Origin: Pseudomonas mandelii
GTDB lineage: Bacteria > Pseudomonadota > Gammaproteobacteria > Pseudomonadales > Pseudomonadaceae
Assembly: GCF_006438925.1 (NCBI RefSeq)
Contig: NZ_RCZA01000011.1
Location: forward strand, 2,062 to 66,061
Direction: 5' to 3'
Length of the DNA: 64,000 nucleotides
Shown: positions 34,854 to 44,704 of the stretch, in pieces
Layout: every line of letters begins with the position of its first letter
How positions within the stretch are numbered: the stretch's first letter is position 1
The notes under the pieces: generated by a model
Told to the model about the DNA's origin: nothing
The model's input: the letters and a program-made list of their open reading frames with translations, nothing else
Databases searched by the model: none
Translations under genes and position numbers: made by a program

Positions 34854-35336
34854 TTAGCTCAGCGCTTTTTCGATCGCATGAACGACAGACGGATCATCCG
34901 GCGCCGTGCGCGGCGAGAACCGCGCCAGCACGCGACCATCCTTGCCCAGCAGGAATTTTTCGAAGTTCCAGGTAATGTCACCGGGAAATTCAGCCCCCTC
35001 GCCCGCCAGCAGACGGTACAACTGATGACGATCGTGACCGTTGACTTCCAGCTTGCTGGACAACGGAAAACTCACGCCGTAGTTGAGGCTGCAAAACTCC
35101 TGGATCTCTTGCTCGGTACCCGGCTCCTGCCCGGCAAACTGGTTACACGGCAGGCCCAGCACGCTGAAGCCTTTGTCCTTGTATTGCTGGTAGAGGTTTT
35201 CCAGCGCCGCGTACTGTGGGGTCAAGCCACATTTGGAGGCGACGTTGACCACCAGCACGACGTGCCCCTTGAAGGGCGCCAGAGGTAGCTCCTGACCATC
35301 CAGGCCTGTCAATTTAAGGTCGTGAAAAGCACTCAT
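34854..35336 (-). CDS. glutathione peroxidase-like protein
   Basis: A 160-residue peroxidase. The active Cys is in NVASKCGLTPQY, the Gln in LGLPCNQFAGQEPG (with a second Cys, as in thioredoxin-dependent members), and the Trp in TWNFEKFLLG. It reduces hydroperoxides, probably with thioredoxin, whose reductase is encoded 4 kb away. No signal peptide, so it is cytoplasmic. Confidence 0.93.
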   Translation of the reverse strand: MSAFHDLKLTGLDGQELPLAPFKGHVVLVVNVASKCGLTPQYAALENLYQQYKDKGFSVLGLPCNQFAGQEPGTEQEIQEFCSLNYGVSFPLSSKLEVNGHDRHQLYRLLAGEGAEFPGDITWNFEKFLLGKDGRVLARFSPRTAPDDPSVVHAIEKALS

Positions 35337-35407
35337 GACGAACTCCAGATTCCCGTGTTCTTCTCGAAACAGCCACTTGGCGGTGTCACCAGGGACAGCC
35401 GCGGACT

Positions 35408-35430
35408 AAAAAGGCGCCCCTCGGGCGCCT
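35408..35430 (-). terminator. terminator after slyD
   Basis: The stem GGCGCCC/GGGCGCC has a 3-base loop. On the minus strand it is followed by five U residues, 31 bases past the slyD stop. Confidence 0.82.
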
Positions 35431-35460
35431 CTCCAGTACTCGAAAGCTTAGCGCAGAAAA

Positions 35461-35946
35461 TCAGTGGTGATGGCCACCTTCGCCATGGACGTGACCATGA
35501 GCGATTTCTTCCTGGCTGGCGTCACGGATGTCGATGATCTTGACCTGGAAATTCAGGCGCTGACCAGCCAACGGGTGGTTGCCGTCGACGGTGACATCGT
35601 CGCCGTCCAGATCGCGAATGGTGACGATCTGCATCTGGCCGTCCGGAGCGGATGCGTGGAACTGCATACCTACTTCCAGCTCGTCGACGCCTTCGAACAT
35701 GCTGCGGCTCAACGTGCTGACCAGTTCGGCAGCGTATTCGCCGTAGGCATCTTCAGGTTCTACGGCAACCGTCAGTTCGTCACCGACGGTTTTGCCTTCC
35801 AGAGCCTTTTCCAGGCCCGGAATAATGTTACCTGCGCCTTGCAGGTAAACCAGCGGCGCGCCGCCGGCGGAGCTGTCGATGACCTCACCAGCGTCGTTGG
35901 TCAGGGTATAGTCGATGGAGACAGCCTTATTGGCGGCGATCAGCAT
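35461..35946 (-). CDS. slyD: FKBP-type peptidyl-prolyl isomerase SlyD
   Basis: A 161-residue isomerase and chaperone. It has IDYTLTNDAGEVID, PLVYLQGAGNIIPGLEKAL, an IF (chaperone) insert in the middle, and GNHPLAGQRLNFQVKI. The C-terminus is His-rich (HGHVHGEGGHHH) and can bind nickel. Transcribed alone, ending in the terminator at 35408-35430. Confidence 0.94.
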   Translation of the reverse strand: MLIAANKAVSIDYTLTNDAGEVIDSSAGGAPLVYLQGAGNIIPGLEKALEGKTVGDELTVAVEPEDAYGEYAAELVSTLSRSMFEGVDELEVGMQFHASAPDGQMQIVTIRDLDGDDVTVDGNHPLAGQRLNFQVKIIDIRDASQEEIAHGHVHGEGGHHH

Positions 35947-36253
35947 GGGGCGAGACCTTTTGCATAAGAATGAAGAATGGCCAAGTTTAGCGAAGCAATC
36001 GCCCGAAAGCGAACACAACCCGGACAGACGGGTGACGGCGAAAGGCTCGACGGTCACAGGCTTCCATCAAGATGAGGACGGGCACTGGGTAGCCGAGCTT
36101 TCCTGCGGTCACACCCAGCACCTGCGCCACCAGCCACCGTGGCAATCGCGCGCCTGGGTGCTGGACCCCGCGCAACGTATTGAAAAAATAGGCCAGCCCT
36201 TTGATTGCGGTTGGTGCGCACAAGGCTCGGTTAGCGCTAACCTTGGCGACTGA
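35945..36253 (+). CDS. DUF3565 protein
   Basis: A small protein with four Cys/His positions typical of the family (ELSCGHTQHLRHQPPW and FDCGWC), suggesting a metal site. The ORF-long start at 35945 would overlap the slyD start codon on the other strand, so the true start is probably further in, for example the GTG at 36032. No good ribosome site decides it. Function unknown. It lies 60 bases upstream of pta. Confidence 0.65.
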   Translation: MGRDLLHKNEEWPSLAKQSPESEHNPDRRVTAKGSTVTGFHQDEDGHWVAELSCGHTQHLRHQPPWQSRAWVLDPAQRIEKIGQPFDCGWCAQGSVSANLGD

Positions 36254-36313
36254 ATTTCGGTAGAAGGCCAGTCATAGGCGTTCACCATTGCCATGCACCT
36301 TTAGAGAATCCGC

Positions 36314-38413
36314 ATGCAAACTTTTTTTATCGCGCCCACCGATTTTGGTGTGGGTCTGACCTCCATCAGCCTTGGGCTGGTACGTACCCTTGAGCGGGCC
36401 GGCCTCAAAGTCGGCTTTTTCAAACCGATTGCCCAGCCGCACCCGGGTGACACCGGGCCTGAACGGTCCACTGAACTGGTGGCGCGCACTCACGGTTTGA
36501 AACCGCCTCAGCCGCTTGGTCTGGCGCACGTCGAGCGCATGCTCGGCGACGGTCAGCTGGACGAGTTGCTCGAAGAAATCATCACCCTCTATCAGCAGGC
36601 GGCAGTCGGCAAGGATGTGCTGATCGTCGAAGGCATGGTCCCGACCCGCAGCGCCAGTTACGCCGCACGGGTCAATCTGCATTTGGCGAAAAGCCTCGAC
36701 GCCGAAGTGATCCTGGTCTCGGCACCAGAAAACGAAGTGCTGACCGAACTGTCCGGCCGAGTGGAATTGCAGGCGCAATTGTTCGGCGGCCCAAAAGACC
36801 CGAAAGTCCTCGGCGTGATCCTCAACAAGGTCAAAACCGAGGAAAGCATGGAGGCCTTCGCCTCGCGCTTGAAAGAGCATTCGCCGTTGCTGCGCAGCGG
36901 CGATTTCCGTCTTCTGGGTTGCATCCCGTTCCAGCCGGAACTGAACGCCCCGCGCACCCGCGACGTCGCCGACCTGATGGGCGCGCAAATTCTCAATGCC
37001 GGTGATTACGAAACCCGGCGCATGACCAACATCATCATCTGCGCCCGCACCGTGCGTAACACCGTGGAGCTGCTCAAGCCCGGCGTGCTGGTGGTGACGC
37101 CCGGCGATCGCGACGACATCATCCTCGCCGTCAGCCTCGCGGCCATGAATGGCGTGCCGCTGGCCGGTCTGTTGCTGACCAGCGACACCCTGCCCGACCC
37201 GCGCATCATGGACCTGTGCCGTGGCGCCTTGCAGGCGGGCCTGCCGGTGTTGTCGGTGAGCACCGGTTCCTACGACACCGCTAACCAGTTGAACGGTTTA
37301 AACAAGGAAATCCCGATCGACGACCGCGAGCGCGCGGAAATCATCACCGATTTCGTTGCCAGCCACCTCGACGCCAAGTGGCTGCACCAACGCTGCGGTA
37401 CGCCACGGGAAATGCGCCTGTCGCCCGCCGTGTTCCGTTATCAATTGATCCAGCGCGCCCAAGCCGCCAACAAGCGCATCGTCCTGCCCGAAGGCAGTGA
37501 GCCACTGACCGTGCAAGCCGCAGCGATCTGTCAGGCCCGCGGCATCGCCCGTTGTGTCTTGCTGGCGAAACCGGCGGACGTCGAAGCCGTCGCTCGCGCC
37601 CAAGGCATCGAACTTCCTCCGGGACTGGAAATTCTTGACCCGGACCTGATTCGCGAGCGTTACGTCGAGCCAATGGTCGCCCTGCGCAAAACCAAAAGCC
37701 TCAACGCGCCGATGGCCGAGCAGCAACTGGAAGACACCGTGGTGATCGGCACCATGATGCTGGCGCTGGATGAGGTCGACGGATTGGTGTCCGGGGTCAT
37801 TCACTCCACCGCCAACACCATCCGCCCGGCCTTGCAACTGATCAAGACCGCGCCGGGCTGCACGCTGGTGTCGTCAGTGTTCTTCATGCTCTTCCCCGAG
37901 GAAGTGCTGGTCTACGGCGACTGCGTGATGAACCCGCACCCGAGCGCCAGCGAACTGGCCGAGATCGCCCTGCAAAGCGCCGACTCGGCAGCCGCCTTCG
38001 GCATCACCCCGCGCGTGGCGATGATCAGCTACTCCAGCGGTGAATCGGCCAGCGGCGAAGAAGTCGAGAAGGTGCGCGAAGCGACGTTGCTCGCCCATGA
38101 GCAACAGAACTCGCTGCTGATCGATGGCCCATTGCAATACGACGCCGCCGCCAACGAAACCGTTGCCCGGCAACTGGCGCCGAACAGCCAGGTCGCCGGT
38201 CGCGCCACAGTGTTCGTGTTCCCCGACCTGAACACCGGCAACACCACCCACAAAGCCGTGCAGCGCAGCGCCGACTGCGTCAGCCTCGGGCCGATGCTGC
38301 AAGGCCTGCGCAAACCAGTGAACGACCTGCCGCGCGGCGCGCAAGTCGACGACATCGTCTACACCATCGCGTTGACCGCGATTCAAGCTGCCAACCGACC
38401 TTTGGATCTTTAA
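36314..38413 (+). CDS. pta: phosphate acetyltransferase
   Basis: A 699-residue long-form Pta. It has an N-terminal dethiobiotin-synthetase-like P-loop domain (FFIAPTDFGVGLTSISLGLV), a DRTGG middle part, and the C-terminal PTA_PTB catalytic domain from about 370 (GSEPLTVQAAAICQARGIAR, then VSGVIHSTANTIRPALQLIK and SYSSGESASGEE). It interconverts acetyl-CoA and acetyl phosphate. The acetate kinase gene ackA, often adjacent in Pseudomonas, is not between slyD and pta here. The acyltransferase ATG directly abuts its stop. Confidence 0.95.
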   Translation: MQTFFIAPTDFGVGLTSISLGLVRTLERAGLKVGFFKPIAQPHPGDTGPERSTELVARTHGLKPPQPLGLAHVERMLGDGQLDELLEEIITLYQQAAVGKDVLIVEGMVPTRSASYAARVNLHLAKSLDAEVILVSAPENEVLTELSGRVELQAQLFGGPKDPKVLGVILNKVKTEESMEAFASRLKEHSPLLRSGDFRLLGCIPFQPELNAPRTRDVADLMGAQILNAGDYETRRMTNIIICARTVRNTVELLKPGVLVVTPGDRDDIILAVSLAAMNGVPLAGLLLTSDTLPDPRIMDLCRGALQAGLPVLSVSTGSYDTANQLNGLNKEIPIDDRERAEIITDFVASHLDAKWLHQRCGTPREMRLSPAVFRYQLIQRAQAANKRIVLPEGSEPLTVQAAAICQARGIARCVLLAKPADVEAVARAQGIELPPGLEILDPDLIRERYVEPMVALRKTKSLNAPMAEQQLEDTVVIGTMMLALDEVDGLVSGVIHSTANTIRPALQLIKTAPGCTLVSSVFFMLFPEEVLVYGDCVMNPHPSASELAEIALQSADSAAAFGITPRVAMISYSSGESASGEEVEKVREATLLAHEQQNSLLIDGPLQYDAAANETVARQLAPNSQVAGRATVFVFPDLNTGNTTHKAVQRSADCVSLGPMLQGLRKPVNDLPRGAQVDDIVYTIALTAIQAANRPLDL

Positions 38414-39322
38414 ATGCTGGATTCCCTACCTGCACCGCTGCGAGGCGTCATTGCCTCGCTGCTGTTGGCGCTGAACACGATTGCCTGCTGCACACCGCTG
38501 TTCATCGTAGCGATTTTCAAACTGCTATTGCCCTTCCCCGCCGCCCAACGTTTTACCGATTGGCTGATGAGCCATATCCACGAAGCCTGGATCAGCAACA
38601 ACAAGGCCTGGATGGACTTGCTCGGACACACGCGCTGGAAACTCAGCGGCCTGGAAGGTCTGGACTATCAGCACTCGTACTTGATCACCAGCAACCACCA
38701 GAGCTGGGTCGACATCATGGTGTTGCAATACGTGCTGAACCGGAAGATTCGTCCGCTGAAGTTCTTCCTCAAGCAGGAACTGATCTGGGTGCCGGTGATT
38801 GGTCTGGCGTGGTGGGCGCTCGGCTTTCCGTTCATGAAGCGCTACTCCAAGGCCTACCTGGAGAAGCACCCGGAGAAGAAAGGCAAAGACCTGGAAACCA
38901 CCCGCAAGACCTGCGACAAGTTCCGCCATAACCCGGTGGGGATTTTCAACTTCGTCGAAGGCACGCGTTTTACCGAAGGCAAGCATGCCCAGCAGAAATC
39001 GCCGTTCCATCATTTGCTCAAACCGAAGGCTGGCGGCATTGCGTTTGTGCTGGATGCCATGGGTGAGCAGCTGGAAGCCATCGTCAACGTGACCATTCAC
39101 TATCCGGCCGGCCGTCCCGGTTATTGGGATTTGCTCTGTGGGAACGTGAAGGACGTAGTGGTGCACTTTCAGGAACTGAAGATTCCGCCGCAGTTCATCG
39201 GCAAGAACTACGATCAGGACGGCGAGTATCGCTTGCAGTTTCAGGGCTGGATCAACCAGTTGTGGCAGGACAAGGACGCGTTGCTTGCGCAGATGCATCG
39301 CGAGTATCCAGCGAAGTCTTGA
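38414..39322 (+). CDS. 1-acyl-sn-glycerol-3-phosphate acyltransferase-like protein (YihG type)
   Basis: A 302-residue inner-membrane acyltransferase. The first 40 residues form a membrane anchor. The catalytic block is SNHQSWVDIMVLQY (His-x4-Asp), with NFVEGTRFT as the glycerol-phosphate site. E. coli YihG, of the same form, makes lysophosphatidic-acid acyl chains. The start immediately follows the pta stop. REP and terminator follow. Confidence 0.9.
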   Translation: MLDSLPAPLRGVIASLLLALNTIACCTPLFIVAIFKLLLPFPAAQRFTDWLMSHIHEAWISNNKAWMDLLGHTRWKLSGLEGLDYQHSYLITSNHQSWVDIMVLQYVLNRKIRPLKFFLKQELIWVPVIGLAWWALGFPFMKRYSKAYLEKHPEKKGKDLETTRKTCDKFRHNPVGIFNFVEGTRFTEGKHAQQKSPFHHLLKPKAGGIAFVLDAMGEQLEAIVNVTIHYPAGRPGYWDLLCGNVKDVVVHFQELKIPPQFIGKNYDQDGEYRLQFQGWINQLWQDKDALLAQMHREYPAKS

Positions 39323-39338
39323 GTCGCCCGTACCGGCC

Positions 39339-39415
39339 CCTTCGCGAGCAGGCTCGCTCCCACAGTGGATCTTCGGCGAACACTGAACTTGTGGGAGCGA
39401 GCCTGCTCGCGAAGG
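39339..39415. repeat. REP/BIME palindrome (GGGAGCGAGCCTGCTCGC type)
   Basis: Inverted arms at about 39339-39364 and 39390-39415, just after the acyltransferase stop. A long hairpin can form with a short loop. Confidence 0.88.
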
Positions 39416-39430
39416 CGGTTTCAGGGACAC

Positions 39431-39470
39431 AAAAAAACCCGCCGATGATCACTCATCGGCGGGTTTTTTA
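39431..39470. terminator. bidirectional terminator between acyltransferase and cysNC
   Basis: The perfect 12-bp stem ACCCGCCGATGA and its complement has a 4-base loop, with A7 and T6 on the flanks. It lies between two converging genes and serves both. Confidence 0.92.
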
Positions 39471-39484
39471 TTAACGGCTAACGC

Positions 39485-41383
39485 TTAGATCGCGCCACGC
39501 TTGCGCAGCAGATCCAGCACTTGCTTGACGCTTTCTTCCAGCGACAGCGACTGGGTATCGACCACGAGGTCGGCGTCCAGCGGCACGTCGTACGGGAAGG
39601 AATCACCCGGGATGTTATCCCCGGCCGCCGCGTACAGGCCTTGCGGGTCACGCTCGGCACAGACCGTCGGAGAAGCCTGGACGTAGACCGTCAGCAGACG
39701 CTCCTTGCCGATCAGTTCCCTGGCCTGCTCACGACCTTCGGCACTCGGCGCAACGAAGGCTGCCAGCGTCAGCAGACCCGCTTCGTTGAACTGACGCGCA
39801 ACGTGTGCCGCACGACGCCAGTTCTCGGTACGCCCGGCGCGATCCTGTGGCAGACCTTTGTTCAGGTCGTGACGCAGGTTCTGGCCATCGAGTACGAACA
39901 CCGCACGGCCCATGTCGAACAGCTTGCGTTCAACCGCGTAAGCCAGGGTGCTTTTGCCGGCGCCCGACAAGCCGCTGAACAACACGGTGGCCGGTTGCTG
40001 GCCGAAACGCTGGGCGCGCTCTTCGGTGGCGACGTGCGCCAGTTTGCCGTGATGCGTGCTGGTGCCATGGCTCAACGGCTGAGCGATGATCATGCCGGCC
40101 GCGACGGTGCCATTGGTCAGACGATCGATGACGATGAACGAACCGGTGGTGCGATTGCTCGCGTAGCCGTCCAGCGCGATGGCCGCGTCGAGGCTGATCT
40201 TGACCCGGCCGATCTCGTTCAGGTTCAGCGAACTGGCCGGACCTTCTTCCAGGGTGTTCACGTCAACGCGGTTGACGATGCTGGTGATCGAACCCGGCAC
40301 GTAACTGGTAGCGCGCTTGATGTCGTATTTCTTGCCCGGCAGCATCGGTTCTTCGGCCATCCACACCAGCATGGCGTCGAAGGCATCAGTCACTTGCGGC
40401 TGGTTGTCGGCATGCACCAGCAAGTCGCCGCGGGAGATGTCGATCTCGTCTTCCATGGTCAGCGTCACCGCTTGACCAGGACCGGCGTGCTCCAGCTCAC
40501 CTTCGAAGGTGACAATGGACTTCACGCGACTGCTCTTGCCCGACGGCAGCACAACGACTTCGTCGCCCTTGTGCACGACGCCGCTGGCCAGGGTGCCGGC
40601 GAAACCACGGAAGTTCAGGTTCGGACGGTTGACGTACTGCACCGGGAAACGCAGGTCGGTGTAGTTGCGGTCGCTGGCGATTTCGACGGTTTCAAGAATT
40701 TCCATCAGCGACTGGCCGGTGTACCACGGCGAGCGCTCGGATTTGTTCACCACGTTGTCGCCCTTCAGTGCCGACATCGGTACGAAGGCCATGGTGGTCG
40801 GCTTGAACGCGATGCCTTCGGCGAACTTCAGGTAATCGGCCTTGATCGACTCGAAGACTGTTTCGTCGAAACCGTTGAGGTCCATCTTGTTGATGGCGAC
40901 AACGATGTGTTTGATGCCGAGCAACGAGGCAATGAAGCTGTGGCGACGGGTCTGGGTCTGCACGCCGTAACGGGCGTCGACCAGGATGATCGCCAGGTCA
41001 CAGGTGGATGCACCGGTGGCCATGTTGCGGGTGTACTGCTCATGGCCAGGGGTGTCGGCGATGATGAATTTGCGCTTGGCGGTGGAGAAGTAGCGGTAAG
41101 CGACATCGATGGTGATGCCCTGCTCACGCTCGGCCTGCAGGCCGTCGACCAGCAATGCCAGGTCGATGTCATCGCCGGTGGTGCCGACTTTTTTCGAGTC
41201 GCGGGTAATGGCTTCCAGGTGATCTTCGTAGATCATTTTGGAGTCGTGCAGCAGGCGCCCGATCAGGGTGCTCTTGCCATCGTCGACATTGCCACAGGTC
41301 AGAAAGCGCAGCATTTCCTTGCGTTCGTGCTGGCCCAGGTAGGCGAGGATGTCCTCGCTGATCAAATCAGATGCGTGCGACAT
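39485..41383 (-). CDS. cysNC: bifunctional sulfate adenylyltransferase subunit 1 / APS kinase
   Basis: A 632-residue fusion. Residues 1-430 are the CysN GTPase: GNVDDGKSTLIGRLLHD, DTPGHEQYTRNM and NKMDLNGFDE, followed by EF-Tu-like beta barrels. Residues 445-630 are APS kinase CysC: SGLSGAGKSTLAYAVERKL, then the LVDTQS region. The GTPase powers sulfate activation by CysD, and the kinase domain makes PAPS. The same fusion as rhizobial NodQ. CysD lies 9 bases upstream, so this is a cysD-cysNC operon. Confidence 0.96.
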   Translation of the reverse strand: MSHASDLISEDILAYLGQHERKEMLRFLTCGNVDDGKSTLIGRLLHDSKMIYEDHLEAITRDSKKVGTTGDDIDLALLVDGLQAEREQGITIDVAYRYFSTAKRKFIIADTPGHEQYTRNMATGASTCDLAIILVDARYGVQTQTRRHSFIASLLGIKHIVVAINKMDLNGFDETVFESIKADYLKFAEGIAFKPTTMAFVPMSALKGDNVVNKSERSPWYTGQSLMEILETVEIASDRNYTDLRFPVQYVNRPNLNFRGFAGTLASGVVHKGDEVVVLPSGKSSRVKSIVTFEGELEHAGPGQAVTLTMEDEIDISRGDLLVHADNQPQVTDAFDAMLVWMAEEPMLPGKKYDIKRATSYVPGSITSIVNRVDVNTLEEGPASSLNLNEIGRVKISLDAAIALDGYASNRTTGSFIVIDRLTNGTVAAGMIIAQPLSHGTSTHHGKLAHVATEERAQRFGQQPATVLFSGLSGAGKSTLAYAVERKLFDMGRAVFVLDGQNLRHDLNKGLPQDRAGRTENWRRAAHVARQFNEAGLLTLAAFVAPSAEGREQARELIGKERLLTVYVQASPTVCAERDPQGLYAAAGDNIPGDSFPYDVPLDADLVVDTQSLSLEESVKQVLDLLRKRGAI

Positions 41384-41392
41384 GACAACCCC

Positions 41393-42310
41393 TTAGAAAT
41401 AACCCTGACGTTTCTTTTCTTCCATCGAGCCTGCGCCATCGTGATCGATGACCCGGCCCTGGCGTTCGGAAGTTCGCGTCAGGAGCATTTCCTGAATGAT
41501 GTCGGTCAGGCTGGTGGCCTCGGACTCGACCGCACCGGTCAGCGGGTAGTCGCCGAGTGTGCGGAAGCGGACCTTCTTCTTGACGATGCGCGCCTTGTCT
41601 TCATCGCTCAGGTGATTGAGCAGGCGTTCGTCGTCGATCATGATCCAGGTGCCATTCATCTCGATAACGTCGCGCTCGGCGGCGAAATACAGCGGCACAA
41701 TCGGGATGCCTTCGAGGTAGATGTACTGCCAGATGTCCAGTTCGGTCCAGTTCGACAACGGGAAAACACGGATCGATTCACCCTTGTTGACCTTGCCGTT
41801 GTAGACGTTCCACAACTCGGGACGCTGGTTTTTCGGGTCCCAGCGGTGCTTGGTATCGCGGAAGGAATACACGCGCTCTTTGGCACGGGACTTCTCTTCG
41901 TCGCGACGGGCACCACCGAAAGCAGCGTCGAAACCGTACTTGTCGAGGGCCTGCTTGAGGCCTTCGGTTTTCATGATATCGGTGTGCTTGGCGCTGCCGT
42001 GGGTGAGCGGGTTGATACCCTGCGCAACACCCTCGGGATTCACGTGCACCAGCAGGTCCAGGCCCAGTTCTTCGACCATGCGGTCGCGGAACGCGTACAT
42101 TTCCTTGAACTTCCACCGGGTGTCGACGTGCATCACCGGGAACGGCAGTTTGCCCGGGAAGAATGCCTTGCGCGCAAGGTGCAGCATCACGGCGGAGTCT
42201 TTACCGACGGAGTACAGCATCACCGGGTTATCGAACTCGGCGGCGACCTCGCGGATGATGTGGATGCTTTCGGCCTCCAGCTGTTTCAGATGCGTCAGTT
42301 TGTCGACCAT
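41393..42310 (-). CDS. cysD: sulfate adenylyltransferase subunit 2
   Basis: A 305-residue PP-loop ATPase with SVGKDSAVMLHLARKAF and FGGARRDEEKSRAKER, and the family end GSMEEKKRQGYF. It catalyses adenylation of sulfate to APS with the GTPase CysN as partner. First gene of the cysD-cysNC operon. The 251-base gap upstream carries a REP palindrome next to the Nif3 gene. Confidence 0.96.
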   Translation of the reverse strand: MVDKLTHLKQLEAESIHIIREVAAEFDNPVMLYSVGKDSAVMLHLARKAFFPGKLPFPVMHVDTRWKFKEMYAFRDRMVEELGLDLLVHVNPEGVAQGINPLTHGSAKHTDIMKTEGLKQALDKYGFDAAFGGARRDEEKSRAKERVYSFRDTKHRWDPKNQRPELWNVYNGKVNKGESIRVFPLSNWTELDIWQYIYLEGIPIVPLYFAAERDVIEMNGTWIMIDDERLLNHLSDEDKARIVKKKVRFRTLGDYPLTGAVESEATSLTDIIQEMLLTRTSERQGRVIDHDGAGSMEEKKRQGYF

Positions 42311-42453
42311 GGCTACTCACGAAAACGATCTTATGGACGGCCAGCGGGCCGTGTTCGAGCGGGGAATCCTAGCACAGCGACCTCTTCTAATCAGGACGTC
42401 GACTAGATCGAAAGGGTATATGAATATACCTGCCTGTTCGGGTGTACTGGGTC

Positions 42454-42544
42454 CTGTGGGAGTGAGCCTGCTCGCGATAGCGGTGTGTCAGTCACATCAA
42501 TGTCGAATGTGACGCAGCCATCGCGAGCAGGCTCGCTCCCACAG
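42454..42544. repeat. REP/BIME palindrome (GGGAGCGAGCCTGCTCGC type)
   Basis: Arms at 42454-42478 and 42520-42544 match except for one base (AGTGAGC versus AGCGAGC). It sits just past the end of the Nif3 gene and upstream of the cysD start. Confidence 0.88.
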
Positions 42545-42561
42545 TGGATAGGGGGGGTGAT

Positions 42562-43320
42562 TCAGATGGGATTCGGGCAATCGATGAAGATGTGCTCGAG
42601 GGCAAAGCGCCGGGCAAGATAGTCGCCCAACGCCTGCACGCCGTAGCGCTCGGTGGCGTGATGGCCGGCGGCGATGAAGCTGATGTCGTTTTCCCGGGCG
42701 CTGTGGAAGGTCTGCTCGGACGCCTCACCGCTGAGGTACAAGTCGACGCCCGCCAGCACGGCCTGATCGATGTACCCCTGACCGCCACCGGTGCACCAGC
42801 CAACGCGACGAATCATCTCGCTGCCTTCGATCAGCAACGGCTCGCGGCCCATGACTTCTTGTACGCGACGGGCAAAATCGCGGGCCGTCACCGGCTCGTT
42901 CAATGAACCGACCAGGCCGACAACTTTGAGATTGTCCGGATCCAATGGGCCTTCCACAGTGATATCGAGCTGACGTGCCAGCTGAACGTTATTGCCCACT
43001 TCCGGGTGCAGATCCAGCGGCAGATGGTAGGACAACAGGCTGATATCGTGCTTGAGCAGGGTTTTCAACCTACGCTGCTTCATGCCGGTGATGCACGGGT
43101 TCTCGCCTTTCCAGAAATAGCCGTGATGCACCAGTATCAGATCGGCACTGGCTTCCACAGCGGCGTCGAGCAACGCCTGGCTGGCGGTGACGCCACTGAC
43201 GATGCGCATGACCTGCGGCCGGCCTTCGACCTGCAACCCGTTGGGGCAGTAATCGGCAATCTTTGCACTGTTAAGGTAACGGTCGGCTTCTTCGACCAGG
43301 GTGCTCAAGGCGACGGCCAT
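42562..43320 (-). CDS. Nif3-like dinuclear metal protein (YbgI family)
   Basis: A 252-residue hexameric-type protein. Metal ligands are in LVHHGYFWKGE, HLPLDLHPEVGNN and the C-terminal AGHHATERYGVQAL. The family binds two metal ions. GTP cyclohydrolase II activity was once suggested, but the true reaction is unsettled. It is divergent from algW. Confidence 0.9.
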   Translation of the reverse strand: MAVALSTLVEEADRYLNSAKIADYCPNGLQVEGRPQVMRIVSGVTASQALLDAAVEASADLILVHHGYFWKGENPCITGMKQRRLKTLLKHDISLLSYHLPLDLHPEVGNNVQLARQLDITVEGPLDPDNLKVVGLVGSLNEPVTARDFARRVQEVMGREPLLIEGSEMIRRVGWCTGGGQGYIDQAVLAGVDLYLSGEASEQTFHSARENDISFIAAGHHATERYGVQALGDYLARRFALEHIFIDCPNPI

Positions 43321-43340
43321 AAAAGACTCCTAAATATCCC

Positions 43341-43369
43341 GTTCAGAGGCACGCTTCGCCTCGTATAAT
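43341..43369 (+). promoter_or_regulatory. possible sigma-70 promoter of algW
   Basis: TATAAT at 43364-43369, 53 bases before the algW start, is a perfect -10 box. At 17-bp spacing, GTTCAG at 43341 is a poor -35 box. The perfect -10 alone makes it a candidate. Confidence 0.45.
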
Positions 43370-43422
43370 GCGCGACATTATGGGCGGTCTCATACCGCCT
43401 GCAACCTCTCAGGACGTGCTTA

Positions 43423-44583
<1,161 letters not shown>

Positions 44584-44600
44584 GCAGCCAACACAAAACC

Positions 44601-44691
44601 TTGTGGGAGCGAGCCTGCTCGCGAAAGCGGTTTCCCTGACATATTCATGTTGAATGTGCCGACGCTTTCGCGAGCAGGCTCGCTCCCACAG
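44601..44691. repeat. REP/BIME palindrome between algW and hisC
   Basis: Perfect 28-bp arms at 44602-44629 and 44663-44690, of the GGGAGCGAGCCTGCTCGC type. It separates the convergent algW and hisC genes. Confidence 0.92.
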
Positions 44692-44704
44692 GATCAGTGT
44701 TGCT

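Noticed and set aside
35946..36031. N-terminal part of the DUF3565 frame as certain coding sequence
   Set aside because: It overlaps the slyD start and promoter on the other strand and has no conserved family sequence. The entry keeps the longest start but flags GTG 36032 as likelier.
39521..42406. A 961-codon open frame on the plus strand
   Set aside because: It is antisense to cysNC and cysD, which have full-length conserved proteins with all motifs. Its composition is that of a GC-rich shadow frame.
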